Below are positions 57,749-64,000 of a stretch of 64,000 nt of DNA, in pieces. The notes beneath the pieces were generated by a model. The model was not told the origin of the DNA. It searched no databases and was given only the letters and a program-made list of their open reading frames with translations. The stretch covers positions 8,308,001 to 8,372,000 of the forward strand of contig NZ_CP035758.1 in assembly GCF_004208415.1 (NCBI RefSeq). Reading direction: 5' to 3'. Both the position numbers and the translations under genes were made by a program. Position 1 is the first letter of the stretch, and each line of letters opens with the position of its first letter. The DNA is from Ktedonosporobacter rubrisoli. Its GTDB lineage: Bacteria > Chloroflexota > Ktedonobacteria > Ktedonobacterales > Ktedonobacteraceae.

Positions 57749-58053
57749 GCTTCGTTGACAAAACTCTAAAGTGCCGTGATTGCGGAAACGATTTCGTTTT
57801 TACCGCAGGAGAGCAAGAGTTCTACCAGCAAAAAGGGCTGATGAATCAGCCAAGTCGCTGTCCCGAATGTCGTGCCGCTCGCCGCTCCGCCGCTGGTGGT
57901 GTCGGAACCCGCTCTGAGCGCGCTCCTCGCGAAATGCACACTGTAATTTGTGCAGAATGTGGCGCTGAGACTCAGGTGCCATTCTTACCCAAGAATGACC
58001 GCCCTGTCTACTGCAGCCCTTGCTATGATAAGGTTCGTGTTGCTCGCAACTAA
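57745..58053 (+). CDS. Zinc-ribbon protein with two Cys4 sites
   Basis: A 102-residue protein: LKCRDCGNDFVFTAGEQEFY (9-28; first CxxC), SRCPECRAARRS (about 37-48; second CxxC), then VICAECGAETQVPF (about 68-81) and VYCSPCYDKVR (about 88-98). The pattern is that of widespread small zinc-ribbon proteins of Chloroflexota and plants' organelles, usually labelled probable zinc-binding domain. The TTG start has AGGAGG upstream. It may bind RNA or protein; no function is established. Confidence 0.85.
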   Translation: MSFVDKTLKCRDCGNDFVFTAGEQEFYQQKGLMNQPSRCPECRAARRSAAGGVGTRSERAPREMHTVICAECGAETQVPFLPKNDRPVYCSPCYDKVRVARN

Positions 58054-58978
58054 GCAGGCTCTTCTGCGCTGGTGATGTTTCTCTCTTTCAAGGGGAAGCA
58101 TCCCTGGTGAGTTGTAGGCGACTATCTTCGACCTATCTCCACAGCAAAATAAGAGGCAAAGCCGAGGTGTGTTCTTGGCCGAGCCTTATTATTATGTATC
58201 CCTTCTTCCCTTCCCCACGTGTAGGAAATAAATCTAGCTCACTAGAATGTTTATTCTTTTAAGCAAGGAAGTTGCATTCTCGCCCTAAGCGTTGCTTAAG
58301 CGAAAAACTACTGTGCGCTCAGGATAAGCGTCCCATCGTCAGGAGAGCGTTGTGCGGCTTGCGTTGCTCTGCCATTCCCAGGCGATACACAGGAGGGAAA
58401 TAGCAGCATCAAACGAGTAGCCAGTGCTGCTGCCTTCGTTACCTGTCTCGCCGGACAGGCGTTTCCAGAGTAAGGGCATATTTAAAACCAGGCTGGCTTA
58501 ACAAAGCTAGCTGCCAAATGAAATAAACCAGCTCTCGAAGTTGGACATATTTAGCAGGTGCGCAAGCGCAAATATAATAAAATAGAGGTGCAAACTCTGC
58601 GGTACCAGGCGGCCAGCAATGCTGATCTGGTCCCCTGGTTTTCACCGCCACTGTAATGGATTTGCTATAACTACTAATCATTGTTGCTAAAAAGGCATTG
58701 TATTTGCTTGACAGTAATATATTGCACTTTATAATAGATACATAACATTTGTTTCGCCGATGTTAAAGACGTGTTCTCGCCATAGCGTTTCTACAGACAG
58801 TGCAAGGGCCGCCTGGCAGGATTATCAGGGACGATAGAGTCTCCAGCGGGGTAAATGGGGATGGTGCCTGATTTGTGGCTGAGAACCGTAATGCCGGTGG
58901 GGATTGAAATGAAAATGCAATTATTGCTGGAGGCAGAACAAATGGTATAGCAAGTAGTAATCGGGTAAATAGGTAATA
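58054..58978. other. Long intergenic region and RSH leader
   Basis: AATAA plus GGC (58148-58157) can pair with GCC plus TTATT (58183-58190), a possible terminator for the zinc-ribbon gene. 58200-58700 shows nothing I can identify. The promoter at 58708-58735 leaves a 5' leader of about 235 bases before the RSH start, long enough to carry a control element, though I see no known riboswitch pattern. Confidence 0.45.
58708..58735 (+). promoter_or_regulatory. Near-consensus promoter of the first RSH gene
   Basis: TTGACA (58708-58713) and TATAAT (58730-58735) are both perfect, with a 16-bp spacer. The start codon is 243 bp downstream of the -10 box. Confidence 0.75.
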
Positions 58979-61378
58979 ATGGCTACCAATTCTGACAAAG
59001 TTATGAATGAATCTACCTCGGTTGCGCAAACGATGCGGAAAAGAGATTTTCCTCTTTCTCGTATGACGTTAGAGGATTTGCTGAAAGAGACGCAACAATA
59101 TCTTACTCCTCACGATATGGAGAGGATCAAGAGCGCCTATGATCTGGCGAATCAGGCGCATAAGGGCGCAGTGCGCCGTTCTGGGGAACCCTATATTCAG
59201 CATCCTCTAGAGGTAGCTCTGCTACTTGCTGGAATGCGGATTGACGCCGATGGCATTATGGCGGCTTTGCTCCATGATGTAGTTGAGGATACTGATTATT
59301 CGCTGGAAGATCTCAGCGAGCAATTTGGTCCGGGTGTGGCTAATATCGTTGATGGTGTTACCAAGTTTGATGCCCTGGCTGGCAAGCAGGCACCTAACGA
59401 AAAGGATAAGGCTGCAGAAACCCCTGCTGAAGCTGAACCCGCTCCCCCTCCTTCGCTTGTTGATAAGCGTCGTCTGCGCAGCGAGACCGTACGTAAAATG
59501 CTGCTGGCGATGGCCGAAGATCCCCGCGTGGTGGTCCTCAAGCTCGCCGACCGCTTACATAACATGCGCACGCTCTCAGCGATGTCCCCCACCCAGCAAC
59601 AGAATACAGCGCGCGAGACCAGCGAGATCTATTCTCCCCTGGCCCGTCGCCTGGGTATGGCTATTGTGCAGGCCGAATTAGAGGATCTGGCCTTCAGCTA
59701 TCTGGAGCCCGAGAAATATCTGCGCCTGGCGCGCGAGGTCGAGGAAGAAGTGCGCAAACGCCAACCCTATATTGAGCGCGTCTGCCAGAGCCTGAACGAA
59801 GAGATGAAGCGTGCCGGCATTCGGGCCGAGGTCTGTGCCTGGCAAAAGCATCTTGCCAGCATCAATCGCAAGCTCATGAGCAGCGGCGAAATCGGCCAGA
59901 TTCACGATCTTATCTCTTTTCGCATCCTTGTGGATACCGATAACGAGTGTTACCTGGCCCTGGGACATATCCATGCCCTCTGGCGGCCCAAGGATGGGCG
60001 CATTAAAGACTTTATCGCCAATCCGAAATTGAATGGCTACCAGTCGTTGCACACCACAGTCTTTGGCCTTGATAATCGCCTGGCCGAGATCCAGATCCGC
60101 ACCCACGATATGCAGCGCACCGCCGATTATGGCCTGGCCAGCTACTGGTATTTGAAAGAGCGCGTGGGCAAAGAAGCCTCGCCCAATAGCTGGCGGCTCT
60201 CCTATCGCGAAATGGTGGCCTGGATCGAACAATTGCGCGAGTGGCAGCGCGAACTGCCCCAGAGCGCCGACGAGTTTGTGGAGGCGGTCAAGGGCGATAT
60301 CTTCCAGGAGCAGATCTTTGTCTTTACGCCCAAAGGCGAGGTCAAGGATCTTCCGCGCGGCTCAACTCCGCTGGATATGGCCTATCGTATTCATACAGAT
60401 ATCGGTGATCATTGCGCCGGCGCGCGCATCATCACCAACATGGACGATAGTGGCCACCTGGTAACCCGGCTGGTTCCGCTTGATTATGAGCTCAAAGGGG
60501 GCGAGATCGTTGATATCGTCACCAATCGAACCGTGCATCCGACCCGCGATTGGCTGAGCTTCGCACGCACGGCAGCCGCGCGCAATAAGATTCGCCGTTA
60601 CCTGAAAACCTATGAGCGCGAGATCAATCTCCAACTCGGTCGCGAGCGTTTGGACCTGGCCCTCAAAGCCAGCGGGACTGCAGGCATCAACGAACGTATT
60701 GATGAGCTGCTGCAGCAGATCCGCGCCGAAAACTCAAGCGCCAGCGCCACCTTAAAGAAGTATGCCACGCTTGATGATATCTATGTGGCCCTGGGCCGCG
60801 AAGATCTCTATGTCGAGAATGTGCTCGAATACCTCCTACCCCTTTTGCGCGCTCAGTCTGAACAGGCGCAGGAAGGCGAGGAATGTAGCGATGGCTTAAA
60901 CGGACATTATCATCTAGGCGAAGGCGAAGTGAGCGGCAGAAGCCTGGTTAAACTCGCGCGCTGTTGTTGTCCTATCCCTGGTGATAGCATTGTCGGCGTG
61001 CTGCATCCCAGCAAAGGGATGTACGTGCACCGCAGCGATTGTCGCGTCTTGCGGCGCTACCGCGATCAAACGCCTGGCGCCCTGGTTGAGCTCAACTGGC
61101 TGCAGATAGAGCCGGAATACTATATGGCTCCCGTAAACATCGTTGCTCATGACCGCTCTGGTCTCTTACGTGACGTTGCCGCAGTGGTGGCCGATGCCGG
61201 AATTAATATGACCGCAGTAACTTCTACTACCAATGCTTCATTGCAGAAGGCTGTTATTACGGCCACCCTTGAGATCCCTGCCGTAGAGGGAGTTCTTGAC
61301 CAGATTGAACGGATTCTACGCCGCTTGCGCCAGGTCAAGAATGTGGTAAGCGTAGAGCGGGCGCTAAGCTCAAAATAG
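58979..61378 (+). CDS. rel: Bifunctional (p)ppGpp synthetase/hydrolase, RelA/SpoT homologue
   Basis: A 799-residue long RSH. Hydrolase: HPLEVALLLAGM (H75), LLHDVVEDTDYS (HD 99-100, ED 103-104) and VVLKLADRLHNMRTL (about 178-192) are intact. Synthetase: ISFRILVDTDNECYLALGHI (about 311-330), GRIKDFIANPKLNGYQSLHT (the RxKD motif of bifunctional enzymes) and EIQIRTHDM. TGS: IFVFTPKGEVKDLPRGSTPL (about 446-465); ACT: PVNIVAHDRSGLLRDVAAVV (about 719-738). It makes and destroys the alarmone in response to starvation, acting at the ribosome. The gene has a consensus promoter and long leader, and a second RSH gene lies 142 bp downstream. Confidence 0.95.
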   Translation: MATNSDKVMNESTSVAQTMRKRDFPLSRMTLEDLLKETQQYLTPHDMERIKSAYDLANQAHKGAVRRSGEPYIQHPLEVALLLAGMRIDADGIMAALLHDVVEDTDYSLEDLSEQFGPGVANIVDGVTKFDALAGKQAPNEKDKAAETPAEAEPAPPPSLVDKRRLRSETVRKMLLAMAEDPRVVVLKLADRLHNMRTLSAMSPTQQQNTARETSEIYSPLARRLGMAIVQAELEDLAFSYLEPEKYLRLAREVEEEVRKRQPYIERVCQSLNEEMKRAGIRAEVCAWQKHLASINRKLMSSGEIGQIHDLISFRILVDTDNECYLALGHIHALWRPKDGRIKDFIANPKLNGYQSLHTTVFGLDNRLAEIQIRTHDMQRTADYGLASYWYLKERVGKEASPNSWRLSYREMVAWIEQLREWQRELPQSADEFVEAVKGDIFQEQIFVFTPKGEVKDLPRGSTPLDMAYRIHTDIGDHCAGARIITNMDDSGHLVTRLVPLDYELKGGEIVDIVTNRTVHPTRDWLSFARTAAARNKIRRYLKTYEREINLQLGRERLDLALKASGTAGINERIDELLQQIRAENSSASATLKKYATLDDIYVALGREDLYVENVLEYLLPLLRAQSEQAQEGEECSDGLNGHYHLGEGEVSGRSLVKLARCCCPIPGDSIVGVLHPSKGMYVHRSDCRVLRRYRDQTPGALVELNWLQIEPEYYMAPVNIVAHDRSGLLRDVAAVVADAGINMTAVTSTTNASLQKAVITATLEIPAVEGVLDQIERILRRLRQVKNVVSVERALSSK

Positions 61379-61388
61379 CTCAGCCCCC

Positions 61389-61410
61389 CTCTATAAGTCC
61401 TATAGAGTTT
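61389..61410 (+). terminator. Hairpin with T-run after the first RSH gene
   Basis: CTCTATA and TATAGAG pair over 7 bp around AGTCC, followed by TTT, starting 10 bp after the stop codon. A modest intrinsic terminator, so the second RSH gene may be transcribed separately. Confidence 0.5.
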
Positions 61411-61450
61411 AGCCAATTTCAACATAATTCATTCTGAAACGTATACTTAC

Positions 61451-61479
61451 TTGGATAGATAATGTTTGGATAGATAATG
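61451..61479. repeat. Direct repeat in the RSH2 leader
   Basis: TTGGATAGATAATG occurs at 61451-61464 and 61466-61479, one base apart, 41 bp before the second RSH start. It may be a protein-binding site or a slippage product; GATAAT within it could serve as a -10 box. Confidence 0.55.
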
Positions 61480-61520
61480 CTGCCTGCTTTCAGGACAAAT
61501 TACTACCAGTTTATCAATAG

Positions 61521-63959
61521 ATGGCCATGTTGAATAGTTTTGTCGAACAACCCTTCGTTCCGCGAGAAACTCCGGATGCGCTAAGTAGACTCCATGCCCT
61601 GGCGCTCCGCTATATGACGTCTGAAGAGATTAATCTGATCATTCAGGCGTTCCATCTTGCACGCGAGGCTTTTCAAAAAAGTGAGAATAGTGCCGCGGCT
61701 CCCTTGCTGTTTCGCGCTCTTGATGTGGCTAGCATTCTGGCCGATCTGATGCATGTCGATGCAGTGGGCGTGGCTGCCGGCCTTGTCTTCGAGGCCGTAG
61801 ATGCAGATGCGCTCTCTCTGAACCAGGTAGAAGAGGTTTTAGGAGCTAGTACTGCACGCGTTGTGGGCAGTATGCTGCGCCTTAACATTCTGGAGCGACG
61901 TAAACAAGAAGTCAGTGCCGCTGGTAGTCGCCGCAGCCTTGAAGAGGATGCCGGTAGCAGCTCGTCGGCCGAGAGCAAGAAGCCGCGCATCCGCGAGGCG
62001 CTCAGGCGCCAGCAGGCGGAGACTGTGCGTAAGATGTTTGTGGCGATGGCTGAGGACCCGCGCGTGGTCTTGCTCAAACTTGCCTATCGCTTACAGGCTA
62101 TGCGCCAGATGTGTCAGCCGACTTTTAAGGGCGACCCGCAAGAGATGATCACGATGGCCCAGGAGACGCGCGAGATTTATGCGCCGCTGGCCGGGCGCCT
62201 GGGAATGTCGCGTATCGAGAGCGAGCTGGAAGACCAGGCTTTCCAGATCCTTGAGCCCGATAAGTTTGTCTGGGTGCGCGATCTTGTGGAGTTGGAAAGC
62301 AAGCAGTGGCGCTCCTATGTTGAGCGCGTCTGCACTATCCTGCGCGCTGAAATGGCGGCGATTGGGGTGAAGGCCGAAGTTTCTGGCCGCGTCAAGCATC
62401 TCTACAGCTTCTACAAGAAGCTCGCGCGTACAGCTGGCGATGTTGACGACCTGGAAGCCTTAAAGGCAGCCGCCGACATCAACCAGATTCACGACCTCAT
62501 CGCTTTCCGTATCCTTGTCACCTCAACGCCCGACTGTTATACGGCTCTGGGCCATGTGCATAGTCTGTGGAAGCCCAAGGAGGGGCGTATCAAGGATTTC
62601 ATCGCCAATCCTAAGCCCAATGGCTACAGTGCGCTGCACACAACAGTATTTTGCCTTGATGATCACCTTGTCGAGGTCCAGATTCGTACGCACTCAATGC
62701 ATGAGATGGCCGAGTATGGCGTAGCCATGCACTGGCATTATAAGGACGTTGGGGATAACGCTTCGGCCTCGGCGCGTGAGCTGTTGACCTGGCTGCGCCA
62801 GCTCTCCGAGTGGCAACATGAGCTGCGGGCCTCCGATGCCAGCGATACTGAGTTTGTGGAGGCGGTCAAGGGCGATATCTTCCAGGAGCAGATCTTTGTC
62901 TTTACACCTAAAGGTGAGGTCAAGGATCTGCCGGTGGGCTCGACGCCGCTGGATTTTGCCTATCGCATCCATACCAAGATCGGCGATAGCTGTGCCGGCG
63001 CGCGCATTATTACCGAGGCTGGCAGCGGGGAGACCGCCCGCCTGATGACGCGTATGGTTCCGCTTGATTATGAGCTCAAGAGCGGCGAGATCGTGGATAT
63101 CATCACAAGTCGTTCAGCTCATCCAACCCGTGACTGGCTCAGCTTTGCGCGCACGGCGGCGGCCAAAAGCAAGATTCGTCGCTATCTGAAGCTGCATGAG
63201 CGCGATATTAATATTCAGATCGGGCGTGAGCGCCTTGAGCGCGAGCTCAAGATGGTAACCGGGCGCGTGCTTGATGCCGTGAGCGAGGATTTAGAGAACT
63301 ATCTCAGCGATGAGTATCATCTGGAATCCTTTGATGACATCCTGGCGGCGGTAGGCGCCGACGATGTGCGCCCGCGCGCGGTTGTGCAGCGCATGATCGA
63401 GTACTGGCAGCTGCGCGAAGGCAAAGAGGGCAGGGAGAATAAGGACGAAGAAGAGACTGTGAAGCTGCCGGCGGTGAGCAGCGTCAAGCCCACTACGGAG
63501 GCGCGCCTGAAGGTGGCCGGAGTGAGCGGCTTGCTGACTCGCCTGGCCAATTGCTGCTGTCCGCTGCCTGGTGACCCCATCGTGGGCTTTGTCAGTCGGG
63601 GCAAGGGCGTGATTGTGCATAGGACCGATTGCCGCAATATCGCCGGATTTCGCCAGCGCGAGCACGAACGACTCATTCACGTGAGCTGGCAGGGCATGAG
63701 CCCGATGAGTTATATGGCGCCGATTGTGATTACCGGACGCGATCGCGTAGGCCTGACGCGCGATATCGTCTCCACGATCGCCGACGCGGGCATCAGCCTG
63801 ATCTCCATCCATTCGAACGTCAGCGGCAAGGGTACCGTAGTTGTCACCACGGCCACGCTTGAACTTGACGATCTTGAGCAGATGTATCGCCTCTTTACGC
63901 GCCTTGAAAAGATTAAGGGCGTTATGCACGTGGCCCGTGATCTGGGCGGTCACCGCTAA
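61521..63959 (+). CDS. RelA/SpoT homologue with degenerate hydrolase domain
   Basis: An 812-residue RSH paralogue of the upstream gene. The hydrolase region keeps its length but not its metal site: the HD of LLHDVVEDTD is replaced (AAGLVFEAVDADALS), HPLEVA by FRALDVA, and KLADRLHNM by KLAYRLQAM. The synthetase is intact (IAFRILVTSTPDCYTALGHV; GRIKDFIANPKPNGYSALHT; EVQIRTHSMH), as are TGS (FVFTPKGEVKDLPVGSTPLD) and ACT (PIVITGRDRVGLTRDIVSTI). It should make but not hydrolyse (p)ppGpp. A 55-bp stretch at 62854-62909 is identical to the first gene, so the two may undergo gene conversion. No clear ribosome site: the ATG is preceded by AATAG. Confidence 0.93.
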   Translation: MAMLNSFVEQPFVPRETPDALSRLHALALRYMTSEEINLIIQAFHLAREAFQKSENSAAAPLLFRALDVASILADLMHVDAVGVAAGLVFEAVDADALSLNQVEEVLGASTARVVGSMLRLNILERRKQEVSAAGSRRSLEEDAGSSSSAESKKPRIREALRRQQAETVRKMFVAMAEDPRVVLLKLAYRLQAMRQMCQPTFKGDPQEMITMAQETREIYAPLAGRLGMSRIESELEDQAFQILEPDKFVWVRDLVELESKQWRSYVERVCTILRAEMAAIGVKAEVSGRVKHLYSFYKKLARTAGDVDDLEALKAAADINQIHDLIAFRILVTSTPDCYTALGHVHSLWKPKEGRIKDFIANPKPNGYSALHTTVFCLDDHLVEVQIRTHSMHEMAEYGVAMHWHYKDVGDNASASARELLTWLRQLSEWQHELRASDASDTEFVEAVKGDIFQEQIFVFTPKGEVKDLPVGSTPLDFAYRIHTKIGDSCAGARIITEAGSGETARLMTRMVPLDYELKSGEIVDIITSRSAHPTRDWLSFARTAAAKSKIRRYLKLHERDINIQIGRERLERELKMVTGRVLDAVSEDLENYLSDEYHLESFDDILAAVGADDVRPRAVVQRMIEYWQLREGKEGRENKDEEETVKLPAVSSVKPTTEARLKVAGVSGLLTRLANCCCPLPGDPIVGFVSRGKGVIVHRTDCRNIAGFRQREHERLIHVSWQGMSPMSYMAPIVITGRDRVGLTRDIVSTIADAGISLISIHSNVSGKGTVVVTTATLELDDLEQMYRLFTRLEKIKGVMHVARDLGGHR

Positions 63960-64000
63960 GCGCTGCTTGTAAATAATCAGGAAGTATTCTAGTCTTCTGC

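Noticed and set aside
58439..59029. Minus-strand frames upstream of the first RSH gene
   Set aside because: No ribosome site or family similarity; one overlaps the RSH start and the promoter region.

Overview
The window looks like chromosome of a Ktedonobacteria-type member of the Chloroflexota. The reasons are two insertion sequences that read as ISKra4 family, small XRE-type regulators and XRE-TPR regulators in multiple copies, several LLM-class flavin oxidoreductases, an AraC/MarR/TetR-rich accessory gene set, and roughly 50-55% GC with AT-rich promoter regions. The assignment is inference from gene content; there is no rRNA or tRNA gene to anchor it.

1-4.6 kb: small regulators. Two tandemly duplicated XRE genes and a third diverged copy surround a TPR-repeat gene (possible N-terminal frameshift) and a THEP1-like NTPase, with a decayed fragment of a second TPR gene. 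4.8-11.2 kb: PLP-dependent decarboxylase, GNAT acetyltransferase, a decayed AraC regulator, a phosphotransferase, a leucine-rich-repeat protein whose promoter and N-terminus are duplicated on its other side, and a nucleotidyltransferase-fold protein. 11.2-24.6 kb: redox and detoxification genes (SDR, quinone oxidoreductase, three LLM oxidoreductases, flavin monooxygenase, VOC protein, LysE exporter) under MarR/AraC-type regulators, with very clear palindromic operators overlapping near-consensus promoters.

24.9-33.2 kb: an AhpD-like carboxymuconolactone decarboxylase-family gene interrupted by an in-frame TGA exactly at the second Cys of its CxxC motif and followed by a SECIS-like stem-loop (candidate selenoprotein), a cytochrome P450, an endonuclease/exonuclease/phosphatase-family protein, a PlsC-like acyltransferase, a glycoside-hydrolase-like TIM barrel and unknown genes. 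33.3-36.3 kb: two different ISKra4-type elements inserted head to tail at the same 9-bp target; the first has a frameshifted transposase. 36.3-48.5 kb: a truncated ECF sigma factor, an SDR, a 1228-residue primase-helicase of mobile-element type, a nucleotidyltransferase, a VOC protein, an alpha/beta hydrolase, a CheY-like operon with two members of a small paralogous family, and an XRE-TPR regulator followed by short coupled ORFs and a tandem-PGDYL protein.

48.9-52.1 kb: a 43-repeat CRISPR-like array with no cas genes in the window. The repeat ends are conserved but a 4-6-nt block at the centre of each repeat, in the predicted hairpin loop, varies among about a dozen forms that are interleaved along the array. 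A solitary degenerate repeat lies 3 kb downstream beside a dispersed hairpin element that also abuts the array end.

52.4-64 kb: a TetR-CPBP protease pair, a methyltransferase, CutA, an archaeal-type UMP kinase-like protein, a small monooxygenase, a zinc-ribbon protein and two tandem RelA/SpoT homologues. The first keeps the ppGpp hydrolase residues; the second has lost them and is likely synthetase-only.
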